Shown: positions 1 through 8,077 of the stretch, in pieces
Numbering within the stretch: position 1 is the first letter of the stretch
How the letters are laid out: every line of letters starts with the position of its first letter
Origin: Clostridia bacterium
GTDB lineage: Bacteria > Bacillota_A > Clostridia > Lachnospirales > Cellulosilyticaceae
NCBI GenBank assembly: GCA_029239935.1
Contig: JARBTY010000038.1
Coordinates: 1 to 18,305, forward strand
DNA: 18,305 nt
Direction of reading: 5' to 3'
Notes under the pieces: model-generated
The model's input: the letters and a program-made list of their open reading frames with translations, nothing else
The model's database searches: none
Told to the model about the DNA's origin: nothing
Translations under genes and position numbers: made by a program

Positions 1-615
1 ATGCATATCCAGACAAAAGATGTCATAGAGGCTATGAATACAAAATGGAATGCTTTAGGGTTTTATCCAGGGTTGGTAGGAGGCCACTGTATCGGAATAG
101 ATCCCTATTATTTTATCTATCAAGCAGAAAGGCTTGGATTTTCTTCACAAATTATAGCTTTAGGTCGAAAAATTAATGATGCCATGGGAGCTTATATTGC
201 AGATCTGGCCATTAAGCAGTTAGTCAAGATAAGTCAAGCTGTAAAAGATGCGAAGGTGTATATTATGGGGATTACATTTAAAGAGAATTGTCCAGATGTT
301 CGCAATTCTAAGGTTGAAGATATTATAAAACGGTTGAATGAATACGGTATATTTCCTATCCTTGTAGACCCCATTGCTGACAAAGAAGAAGCAAAAAAGG
401 TGTTTGATATGAGGATGGTTTCTATAGAAGAAGTATCCGAAGCAGACTGTATGATTTTTGCAGTAGCCCATGAAGCATTTAAAAATTTGTCAGGGGAAGC
501 ATTAGACAAGATGTTTAAGATCCTTCCGCCAAAAGAAAAGATTATCATTGATGTAAAAAATATCTTTGACAAACAACAGCTAGAAGATAAGGGGTATCTA
601 TATCAAAGTCTTTGA
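1..615 (+). CDS. UDP-N-acetylhexosamine 6-dehydrogenase (nucleotide-sugar dehydrogenase), 5' partial
   Basis: This is the C-terminal part of a UDP-glucose/GDP-mannose dehydrogenase family enzyme, which oxidises C6 of a UDP-sugar to the uronic acid with two NAD+. The N-terminal Rossmann domain lies outside the window, and the ATG at base 1 is probably an internal methionine. The catalytic cysteine is Cys30 in the motif GGHCIGIDPYY. That motif is typical of the WbpA/TviB/CapL branch (UDP-GlcNAc or UDP-GalNAc to the N-acetyl-uronate), whereas UDP-glucose dehydrogenases usually have GGxCxPKD. Residues 85-200 form the C-terminal UDP-binding domain (GITFKENCPDVRNSK). The gene ends 16 bases before the deacetylase gene and is probably the precursor-supply step for the glycosyltransferase at 3345. 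The family is clear; the exact substrate is inferred. Confidence 0.9.
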   Translation: MHIQTKDVIEAMNTKWNALGFYPGLVGGHCIGIDPYYFIYQAERLGFSSQIIALGRKINDAMGAYIADLAIKQLVKISQAVKDAKVYIMGITFKENCPDVRNSKVEDIIKRLNEYGIFPILVDPIADKEEAKKVFDMRMVSIEEVSEADCMIFAVAHEAFKNLSGEALDKMFKILPPKEKIIIDVKNIFDKQQLEDKGYLYQSL

Positions 616-631
616 TGGGGAGGATAAGTAG

Positions 632-3334
632 ATGGATAAAGATTTAAAAAGAGAAAAACGTATGGTAGTGATGCTTTTAGGGATAATTATCCTTTTAATT
701 ATCAGTGCGGCTTCACTTTTCTTTGTAAAGGATGATGAAACTATAGGTGTAGATACTATAAATAAAGAGAATGCCTATGATGCGACAAAGAAAATAGAGA
801 AAGCTCTAAAAAAAATAAAGTCTGATAGCCGTCAAGCGGTTGTTATTACAGATATTCAAACAACAGAAAAAAAAGTGGCTCTGACCTTTGATGGTCTTGC
901 AGATGCTGAGACAATGGGGAAAATATTAGAGTTATTAGACATATACAACATGAGAGGAACCTTCTTTGTCTCAGGAATTGGTGCAGCAGAAGATCCAAAA
1001 ACAGTACAGTCTATTGTAAAAGCCAAGCAGGAAGTGGGCAGCTATTCTTTAGAGGGCAAAAAACATATGGAAAAGCTTACATTGGAAGAATTGGTGGAAG
1101 ATTATTGCAGGACTAATGTGATTTTGGATACATTAATAGGAAAAGAGCCAAAGCTGCTTAAATGTAATGTAACAGAATATACAGAAGAGGTTTTAAGAGC
1201 TGCACATGTAAGTCATATCACAGGGGCAGTCAGAAGCACCCAGTTTTTAAATCATAAGAGCTTTTCTTCTTACGAGATGACAAAGGGGTATGTCAAAAGA
1301 TTGCCTGAAGGCAGTATCATCTCTATAAAGACAGAAGGATATCTTGATGAGGAAGAATATACGGAAAAGGTACAGGAAAAACCTGCTGTGGACAAACAGG
1401 CAGGTATAGAAGTAACGGAGAGTCAGCGAGTTATGAGCGAGGAGGAGCAACTGATACAGGTTGTTGAGTGGTTGCTACAGGCGTTGCAGGAAACGGAGTA
1501 TACAACGGAATTTGTAAAAGAGTTTGAAGGTCAGCCAAAGAGAGAAGCAGCCACATATCTTCAAGGAGAAAAAAATGAAAACATACAAATAGAAGACGTG
1601 CAAAGACCTACTGGGTATCCAAAGATACATACAAAAAGTAATAGTCTTCCCGTAGTACCAAAGCCTTTGCCAGAGATATCAGAGTCTGATATGAAGCATA
1701 AGGAATTTGAACGTTTAAGAAGAGAGAATAAGGGGGAACTAGCAAAAGAAATTCGTCTGGTTTATACAACAGAACAGGCGGTATCATACATATTTTATGG
1801 TATTGGTCATGAGACAGTTTTTAATGATGTATTAAGTCAATTATACAAAATAAATGCCAAGGCAACTTTTTTTGTAACCATGCAGGAAATGCAGGACTAT
1901 CCCGATAGAATACTTCAAATTGAAAGTGGCGGACATGAACTTGGGATAGCCATCGTACCCCATGGGACGGCTGATTATTATACAGTATGTGAGGAAATTG
2001 ATACAGCAAGACAGTATTTAAAGAACACATTTAATATAGACACTGATTTGGTAAAACAACCTTGGGGCCAGCTTCAGGCTCACACTAAAGAGTCGATTTC
2101 AGCGATGGGGTGTAAGCTGATTACCCATGAGACGGCTGTTGTGCAAACAAAAGACGAATATGCAGTGTCGGCAGAGGAGATTATGACATCCTTATTTGGA
2201 CCAAGTATGTATGCACTTAAGAGAGGGCAAATAGTGTTCTTCCGAATGGATTATTACAAAGGCAGCGATATATTGGTTGGAGAACTTATAGAGAAAATCA
2301 CACAACAAAAGCTTAGCAATATTGCGTATACTGGGGACTATTCAAAAGAGCAGACTAAAAATGGTTCAGAGTATGTTATAAAGGGGGTTAATGCGTTGCT
2401 TAGCAATAAACAAAAGGTCTATGAGTATCCATTAGCTTCTGAAAGCATACTGACGGAAGTAAGCTTGCCGATAGGTACCGGACATCTTGCACAAATGGGT
2501 ACTGAAGATATTTTACAGAGGATTTCAGAGAGGTACATTGGAAATCCAGATGTTCAATCGGTTACGCAGCTGCCTGGATTTACAGAAGAGGAAATTATTA
2601 AAATTGATCAAAAAGGAACCGTAAAAACAGAAGAAGGGGAAAAAGTGATTTTTTTGACATTTGATGACTGGGGCACCGATGCAGCTATTAATCATCTGCT
2701 GTATGTATTGAGAAAACATCAAGTTAAGGCTACTTTTTTTATCAGAACGAATCATGTGCCCTCCAATCCCAATCTTTTAAGGGCTATAGCGGAGGAGGGA
2801 CATGATATAGCCAGCCACACGGATTCTCATAGGGCACTTGCAGATTATGATGCCCAGACTAAATCATATACTTCCATTACGGAGGATGAAAGATCTCAGC
2901 TGCAGCAAGATATTATTTTGTCCTATGATGTGCTGAAGGAGATTATTGGAGATGTGAAAAATGAAGAAGGCAGACCCACATTAACCACCATGTTCAGACC
3001 ACCTACCTTGGCAGTCAGTAGACTAGGTTTTGAAACGGTTTTGGATAGTGGATATGAATATATTGTTAGTGGTGATTTCAGTACCCATGATTACGAAGCT
3101 AAAAGTAAAGAGGAACTATTGGGATTATTAATGAATGGGATATTACTTAAGAATAGCACTGTAAGGCAGTTAGAAAATGGAAGTATCGCAGTAATGCATA
3201 TGTCAGATGAAAGTCAATATACTGCTGAGGTAATAGATGAATTTTTAACTAAAAATCAGTTGAAAAAAGAACCTGAGCGGTATAATTTTGCAAAGCTTAG
3301 TGATTATTTACAGAAGAAAACTAAGAAAGATTAG
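632..3334 (+). CDS. Membrane-anchored polysaccharide deacetylase with three NodB-like domains
   Basis: The protein has 900 residues. A short basic N terminus is followed by one membrane helix (about 11-32), so the bulk should lie outside the cell. Three NodB-type regions follow. The first (about 80-235) starts with VALTFDGLAD and has lost the second Asp and the metal-binding His pair. The second (about 373-570) keeps ATFFV but has YGIGHE where TFDDG should be. The third (about 670-890) is intact: TFDDWGT with D678 and D679, SHTDSH with H729 and H733, RPP at 789-791, D815, and H856 in AVMHMS. Residues 240-370 are a charged, Pro/Glu-rich linker. So one active metal-dependent deacetylase domain is expected, removing N- or O-acetyl groups from an extracellular glycan. 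The start is set by GGGGAGG at 617-623, eight bases upstream. It sits between a UDP-sugar dehydrogenase and a polymer synthase, which suggests it modifies that polymer; peptidoglycan is an alternative target. Confidence 0.87.
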   Translation: MDKDLKREKRMVVMLLGIIILLIISAASLFFVKDDETIGVDTINKENAYDATKKIEKALKKIKSDSRQAVVITDIQTTEKKVALTFDGLADAETMGKILELLDIYNMRGTFFVSGIGAAEDPKTVQSIVKAKQEVGSYSLEGKKHMEKLTLEELVEDYCRTNVILDTLIGKEPKLLKCNVTEYTEEVLRAAHVSHITGAVRSTQFLNHKSFSSYEMTKGYVKRLPEGSIISIKTEGYLDEEEYTEKVQEKPAVDKQAGIEVTESQRVMSEEEQLIQVVEWLLQALQETEYTTEFVKEFEGQPKREAATYLQGEKNENIQIEDVQRPTGYPKIHTKSNSLPVVPKPLPEISESDMKHKEFERLRRENKGELAKEIRLVYTTEQAVSYIFYGIGHETVFNDVLSQLYKINAKATFFVTMQEMQDYPDRILQIESGGHELGIAIVPHGTADYYTVCEEIDTARQYLKNTFNIDTDLVKQPWGQLQAHTKESISAMGCKLITHETAVVQTKDEYAVSAEEIMTSLFGPSMYALKRGQIVFFRMDYYKGSDILVGELIEKITQQKLSNIAYTGDYSKEQTKNGSEYVIKGVNALLSNKQKVYEYPLASESILTEVSLPIGTGHLAQMGTEDILQRISERYIGNPDVQSVTQLPGFTEEEIIKIDQKGTVKTEEGEKVIFLTFDDWGTDAAINHLLYVLRKHQVKATFFIRTNHVPSNPNLLRAIAEEGHDIASHTDSHRALADYDAQTKSYTSITEDERSQLQQDIILSYDVLKEIIGDVKNEEGRPTLTTMFRPPTLAVSRLGFETVLDSGYEYIVSGDFSTHDYEAKSKEELLGLLMNGILLKNSTVRQLENGSIAVMHMSDESQYTAEVIDEFLTKNQLKKEPERYNFAKLSDYLQKKTKKD

Positions 3335-3339
3335 GGGGG
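3333..3339 (+). promoter_or_regulatory. Ribosome binding site deciding the start at 3345
   Basis: AGGGGGG lies five bases before ATG 3345. The frame stays open back to ATG 3288, but that upstream start lies inside the preceding gene and has no such site, so 3345 is chosen. Confidence 0.75.
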
Positions 3340-3344
3340 ATGCT

Positions 3345-5237
3345 ATGAAGTGGTTAAACAAGATAGAGATTAATAAAAAACCTAAAACTATAATAGACGT
3401 ATTGGCAGAATATCGTGAAAATAGGCGACTGCTTGCCAATGTTCCAGATGCGGAGAACGTGCGTACCAATGTTGACCGAAGAGGCAAAAATGTTGTTGAG
3501 GATTATGAAGGCGATGCGCAGTCATTTATTGAGAATAAAAAGGCTGGCATAAGGTATCAGGTTGACTATGAGGTTTACATCAAATGTATTACCAAACAAG
3601 GGGGAAAAGTAAACTTTAAAGCAAAAGTAATAGATATTTCTGCCGCAGGTATTTTGGTGCAGCTGGAAGATGAAAATCAGCTGGAATTAGTTAATGAGGC
3701 ACAACACATTAAGCTCAAATTTGAAATTATTCCTGGCACTATGCCGGAAGGTTATGAGATGAAAGTTGATATTTTTGCAGCGCCTGTTCGCTCAGAGCCA
3801 ATAGGAGGAGAACAAGTGTTTTGTGGCTTTGAGTTTAAAGAAACTTTGGCACAATATGTCAATCGAAAAAAAGGTCGATATACTCTTTTGGCAGCAAGTT
3901 TACTTTTATTTTTTATTACAGCTTTTATTATACTGATGAGAGTAGAGAGTATTTTATATTTTAAGTTTAATAAATACCTCTATTTATACAGTATTATTGC
4001 AGCAACTTTTCTGCTGAGCCGTTATTTATTTGGAGCGATGTATCGGGTAGTTCCTATAGATATTCATTATACACCAGGCGTATCCATTATTATTCCCTGT
4101 TTTAATGAAGAAGAATGGATACAGAGAACAATATTAAGTTGTATCAATCAGGATTATCCTATAGATCGGCTGGAAGTTATTGTTGTAGATGACTGTTCTA
4201 ACGATCAGTCGGTGGTAAGAATTCAGGAGATTATTCAAAAATTATATAAAGAAACAGAAAAATTTGATACAAAAAATCGTATCACCTATGTTGTGCAAAA
4301 AGAAAATAAAGGGAAAAGGGATGCTCTAGCCTGGGGGGCACAGCTGGCAAAACATGATTTAATCGTTTTTGTGGATTCTGATAGTTTTTTAGATCCGTTT
4401 GCAATACGTAATCTTGTACAGCCTTTTAAGGATGCTAAAATGGGCGGTGTCTCAGGCAGGACTGATGTGGCCAACACCTATACCAATGGACTGACCAAAA
4501 TGCAGTCTGTACGTTATTACATAGCTTTTAGAATCATGAAAGCAGCTGAAGCCTATTTTGATGCAGTGACCTGTCTTTCGGGACCGCTTTCGTGTTATAA
4601 GAAAGAGATTGTTTTAGAGCATACAGAAGAATGGCTGAACCAGAAGTTTTTGGGTCAGAGGGCAACTTTTGGAGATGATAGGAGTATGACCAATTTTGTA
4701 TTAAAGAATCATAGAACAGGTTATCAGGATACTGCAGTTTGCTCTACGATTGTGCCAAATACTTATAACGTTTTTTTAAAGCAGCAAATGAGATGGAAAC
4801 GATCGTGGCTTAGAGAGTCTATCATTGCTGGGAGTTATATATGGAAAAAAGAACCTTTTATGTCAGTGTTTTTTTATATGGGACTAGTGGTACCCATTGC
4901 AGCACCAGTAGTTGTTTTTTATAATTTGCTTTATGTACCGATAATACATGGCGTATTTCCTGCAACTTTTTTAGTTGGGCTGCTGCTGATGGCTTTATTA
5001 ATGAGTATTGCACAAATGTTTTTGAGAAAAAGCTCTACTTGGATATTTGGTTTGTTTTTTTGCCTATACTATGAGGCTGTTTTATTATGGCAAATGCCCA
5101 TTGCCTGGGTTACTTTTTGGAAATCGACTTGGGGGACCCGGATGACACCACAGGATTTAAAAGAACAAGAGAAAAAAAAGCAAAAACGATTGAAATCCAC
5201 TAAGAATGGAGGAAAACCACAGGATGAAAAGATATAA
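3345..5237 (+). CDS. PilZ-domain processive family 2 glycosyltransferase (hyaluronan synthase/NodC-like exopolysaccharide synthase)
   Basis: A 630-residue membrane polymer synthase. Residues 65-170 look like a PilZ domain: DISAAG at 97-102 fits the D/NxSxxG half of the cyclic-di-GMP motif, but the RxxxR half is incomplete (only R70 in AGIRYQ is obvious). Two membrane helices (about 179-199 and 210-232) precede a family 2 catalytic domain (245-490). It has D282/D283 in VVDDCSND, the DxD motif D344-S-D346, GPLSCY, the general-base motif GDDRSMTN (443-450) and QQMRWKRSWLRES, which holds Q480xxR483W484. The last segment is very like class I hyaluronan synthase. Three more helices (about 507-590) and WGTR at 596-599, as in the gating loop of HAS/cellulose synthases, complete the export channel. 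It should polymerise UDP-sugars on the inner face and extrude the chain. The last 14 bases overlap the next gene. The polymer's identity is unknown. Confidence 0.88.
   Translation: MKWLNKIEINKKPKTIIDVLAEYRENRRLLANVPDAENVRTNVDRRGKNVVEDYEGDAQSFIENKKAGIRYQVDYEVYIKCITKQGGKVNFKAKVIDISAAGILVQLEDENQLELVNEAQHIKLKFEIIPGTMPEGYEMKVDIFAAPVRSEPIGGEQVFCGFEFKETLAQYVNRKKGRYTLLAASLLLFFITAFIILMRVESILYFKFNKYLYLYSIIAATFLLSRYLFGAMYRVVPIDIHYTPGVSIIIPCFNEEEWIQRTILSCINQDYPIDRLEVIVVDDCSNDQSVVRIQEIIQKLYKETEKFDTKNRITYVVQKENKGKRDALAWGAQLAKHDLIVFVDSDSFLDPFAIRNLVQPFKDAKMGGVSGRTDVANTYTNGLTKMQSVRYYIAFRIMKAAEAYFDAVTCLSGPLSCYKKEIVLEHTEEWLNQKFLGQRATFGDDRSMTNFVLKNHRTGYQDTAVCSTIVPNTYNVFLKQQMRWKRSWLRESIIAGSYIWKKEPFMSVFFYMGLVVPIAAPVVVFYNLLYVPIIHGVFPATFLVGLLLMALLMSIAQMFLRKSSTWIFGLFFCLYYEAVLLWQMPIAWVTFWKSTWGTRMTPQDLKEQEKKKQKRLKSTKNGGKPQDEKI
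5208..5212 (+). promoter_or_regulatory. Ribosome binding site deciding the start at 5224
   Basis: GGAGG lies 11 bases before ATG 5224, inside the end of the synthase gene. The in-frame ATG at 5206 would place this site inside the coding region and has nothing like it upstream, so 5224 is preferred. Confidence 0.55.
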
Positions 5238-6921
5238 GTTTTCCACCAATAAGGATATCAAAAAACTAGTGCGCAGTGTATTTCAAGGAGTGGCACTTCT
5301 TTTAATCGTTTATATTACCATTATGGCACTATTTACTTTTGAGCAATATACGCCTTATGGTTTAGAAGTGCCAATGAATGGAGATAAAGGATTTATTGCT
5401 ATTTCCTATTTTGGAGTTGACCGAACAGGAGATGAAACGCTCATCAGTACTAAGCGACTCGAAGAACATTTAAAGGCTCTTAAAAATTCTGGTTATGTGA
5501 CTATAACACAACAGGATATTATAGACTATTATCAAAAGGGCAAAGTACTTCCAGAAAAGTCTTTATTTTTGATTTTTGAAGATGGCAGGCGGGATACGGC
5601 TATTTTTTCTCAAAAGATAATGGAAAACTATAATTATATAGGAACTATGTTAACTTATGCAGATAAATTTGAGAAAAAAGATATGAAATTTCTGATGCCT
5701 GAGGAATTGTTAGAGTTGGAAAAGAATACATTTTGGGAATTAGGAACCAATGGGTATCGGCTTGAATATATTAATGTATTTGACAGAAATGAAGTGTACC
5801 TGGGGGAACTAGATTCACTGGAATTTGCCAAGGTTTCAGGTGAACTTGAAAGACAGTATAATCACTATTTAATGGATTATATAAGGGATGAGTATAGTAT
5901 CCCTAAGGAAAACTATGAAAAGATGAAAGCGCGTATCAGTTATGATTACGAGCAGGTAAAAAAGATTTATACAGAGGAAATCGGAAAAGTTCCAAATATG
6001 TATATTTTGATGCATTCCAACACAGGCCAGTATGGAACTAATGATCGAGCAAGTGATGTAAATAAGGCGTGGATACACGAGCTTTTTAAAATGCATTTCA
6101 ATCGAGAAGGTTATTCTTTGAACAATAGAGAAAGTGTTGTGTATGACCTCACCAGGATACAGCCACAGGCTTATTGGTCAGTCAATCATCTATTAATGAG
6201 ATTATGGGATGATACAAAGCAGGAAGTGGCCTTTGTCACAGGGGACAAAGAGAAGGCTAAAATGTGGGACAAAATAGAGGGACAGGCTGAGTTCATAAAA
6301 GATCAGATTACACTGACTTCTATGCCGAAAGGGAGAGGTCTCCTGAGACTCAAAGAGAGTGAGACGTTTAAAGATTTCAAACTTTCAGTGCAGCTTGACG
6401 GGAATAAATTAGGCAGTCAAGGCATTTATGTCAGAGCAGATGAGACATTGGAGAACTATATATTGATTCAATTAAAGGATAATGGTTTAAATATTTATGA
6501 AAAAGCACAAGGCGAAGAAAAACTCACCTTTTCAGTGGACTTACAGGAGCAAGATGGCAAAACTTCGAAATCAGTTATGGAAATTAAAGACAGTGGCAGC
6601 CGTTTACTTACCTTTTCGATTAATGGAGATGAACTTGATGTTTTTATCGATGGAAAGCAAATCCTTACTCGTTTTAAAACCTTAGAACCAGTTGAAGGGT
6701 ATGTATATTTAGAATCTGCTTGGAGTGGAGAGGGCTACAGCCAAAGGAATTTGGCAGATGATGTCTATGATGGCGTATTTAGGTCACTGGTAGTAGCCAT
6801 GGAGGAAGAGGAGGAGACAAGAATCCTTTTTGATACCAGATTACATGGATGGGATAAACTCATTCATACCACAAATGAAATAGGGGAAAGGATCATCAAC
6901 TGGTTTATAAAAACCTTATAG
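5224..6921 (+). CDS. Membrane-anchored deacetylase-like protein with C-terminal beta-sandwich-like region
   Basis: A 565-residue protein with a basic N terminus and one membrane helix (about 17-39). Residues 54-320 resemble the NodB fold of the IcaB/PgaB type: a first strand GFIAISYFGV, the stretch LEEHLKALKNSGYVTIT, and LIFEDGRRD (117-124) in place of TFDDG. The region where two metal-binding histidines belong reads WELGTNGYRL (171-180), so both appear lost, which points to a catalytically dead or altered domain. Residues 345-525 look like a beta-rich LamG/concanavalin-type module (GIYVRADETLENYILIQL, LLTFSINGDELDVFIDGK), a plausible glycan-binding part. It overlaps the synthase by 14 bases and is followed after five bases by the GH18-like gene, so all are probably co-translated. 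A role in holding or guiding the polymer outside the membrane is inferred. The fold assignment is moderate; the function is unproven. Confidence 0.7.
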   Translation: MKRYKFSTNKDIKKLVRSVFQGVALLLIVYITIMALFTFEQYTPYGLEVPMNGDKGFIAISYFGVDRTGDETLISTKRLEEHLKALKNSGYVTITQQDIIDYYQKGKVLPEKSLFLIFEDGRRDTAIFSQKIMENYNYIGTMLTYADKFEKKDMKFLMPEELLELEKNTFWELGTNGYRLEYINVFDRNEVYLGELDSLEFAKVSGELERQYNHYLMDYIRDEYSIPKENYEKMKARISYDYEQVKKIYTEEIGKVPNMYILMHSNTGQYGTNDRASDVNKAWIHELFKMHFNREGYSLNNRESVVYDLTRIQPQAYWSVNHLLMRLWDDTKQEVAFVTGDKEKAKMWDKIEGQAEFIKDQITLTSMPKGRGLLRLKESETFKDFKLSVQLDGNKLGSQGIYVRADETLENYILIQLKDNGLNIYEKAQGEEKLTFSVDLQEQDGKTSKSVMEIKDSGSRLLTFSINGDELDVFIDGKQILTRFKTLEPVEGYVYLESAWSGEGYSQRNLADDVYDGVFRSLVVAMEEEEETRILFDTRLHGWDKLIHTTNEIGERIINWFIKTL

Positions 6922-6926
6922 AGTGG

Positions 6927-7997
6927 ATGAAAGGGAAAATGATGACAAGAAAGATGATGATAAGCAGCATTTTACTTTGTGCTCTAATAGGTATTCATTT
7001 GATTACACGGGATTCTGACAAATGGATGCGGAATTCTTGGCAAGAAAATAAGGAACAGCTTATTGAGAAAAATAAAAAAAATATTTCGGTATGGACTGTT
7101 TATTGGCATAAGGAAGGGGTTGTGGAAGAAATACAGTTAATGAAGGAGCGTATTGAAAATGTATGTTATTTTGCAGCCTATTTTAACCATAAAAATGAAC
7201 TGATACTTCCCGATGAGACGACAGAAATGTTTGAAACAATCAAAAAGAACTTTAATCAGGAAAAGTGGACACATTATATGACGGTAGTAAATGACAAAGT
7301 CTCTGAGGATCAATCCACATCGCTTAAAGACACACAGCTATTATATCAGTTATTTTCAAATGAAAAGATTATGAATCACCATATTCAAGACATTTTGAAT
7401 CTAGCGATAAAAAATGGTTATGAGGGGATAGAAATTGATTATGAAGCGATACGGATGGATTTAGAGCTTTGGAATCTTTTTATTGATTTTTGTAATAAAC
7501 TGTATGAAAAGGCTGATACAAAAGGACTGAAACTGAGAGTACTTTTAGAGCCCACAACCCCTTTTGAAAAACTCACGTTTCCAGAAGAGCCAGAATATGT
7601 TATGATGTGCTATAATCTATATGGCATGCATAGTGAGGCGGGGCCCAAGGCAAACAAAGCATTTATACAGCAACAGATACAACAGATGAAGAGACTGCCA
7701 GGAAAAAAGGCTTTTGCTATTGCAACAGGTGGATTTGATTGGAGTCTGGACGGCACCGTCACGGCTTTGACAGAGATACAGGCCTATAGTCTAGCGGTAG
7801 AATATAGCGCTCAAATCATAAGAGACTCAGAGAGTCAAACGCTAGTCTATCAATATGAAGACGCAGATAAGATACAACATGAAGTGTGGTATGCAGATTC
7901 GGTGACATTAAATCATTGGATTTCAGTGATAGAGGCATCTGGAGACTATGGCGTTTCTATTTGGCGATTAGGTGGTAATCGAAGAAATACATATTAA
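6927..7997 (+). CDS. Membrane-anchored GH18-like glycoside hydrolase
   Basis: A 356-residue protein with an N-terminal membrane helix or uncleaved signal (about 10-26) and a GH18-type barrel. The active-site strand reads GYEGIEIDYE (164-173). The canonical motif is DxxDxDxE; here the first two acidic positions are Glu, while Asp171 and the acid/base Glu173 are kept. Further family marks are MMCYNLYG (226-233), VWYADSVTL (320-328) and the last strand GVSIWRLGGN (342-351), which resemble the SleL/YaaH group acting on GlcNAc-containing glycans. It probably cuts or trims the polymer made by the neighbouring synthase, comparable to the hydrolase half of PgaB; a peptidoglycan target is possible. 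The start is uncertain: ATGs at 6927, 6939 and 6942 are in frame and only a weak GAGTGG (6921-6926) is present. It is the last gene of the packed cluster. Confidence 0.78.
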   Translation: MKGKMMTRKMMISSILLCALIGIHLITRDSDKWMRNSWQENKEQLIEKNKKNISVWTVYWHKEGVVEEIQLMKERIENVCYFAAYFNHKNELILPDETTEMFETIKKNFNQEKWTHYMTVVNDKVSEDQSTSLKDTQLLYQLFSNEKIMNHHIQDILNLAIKNGYEGIEIDYEAIRMDLELWNLFIDFCNKLYEKADTKGLKLRVLLEPTTPFEKLTFPEEPEYVMMCYNLYGMHSEAGPKANKAFIQQQIQQMKRLPGKKAFAIATGGFDWSLDGTVTALTEIQAYSLAVEYSAQIIRDSESQTLVYQYEDADKIQHEVWYADSVTLNHWISVIEASGDYGVSIWRLGGNRRNTY

Positions 7998-8077
7998 GCA
8001 GTCTTCGGTTATATTATTTTACTAATTCTTAAAGATGGGGTAAGATAGTATAGAAAATAGATGAGAAGGGGCTAAGT

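Noticed and set aside
3288..3344. Longer N terminus for the glycosyltransferase starting at 3288
   Set aside because: It overlaps the deacetylase gene by 47 bases and lacks a ribosome binding site; AGGGGGG before 3345 is decisive.
3345..5237. Calling the synthase a true hyaluronan synthase
   Set aside because: The motifs are shared with NodC and other processive enzymes, and the linked dehydrogenase is of the N-acetylhexosamine type.
7980..8007. Hairpin CGAAGA/TCTTCG at the end of the polysaccharide cluster
   Set aside because: Six pairs, a 16-base loop, overlap with the coding end and no proper T-run make a terminator call unsafe.
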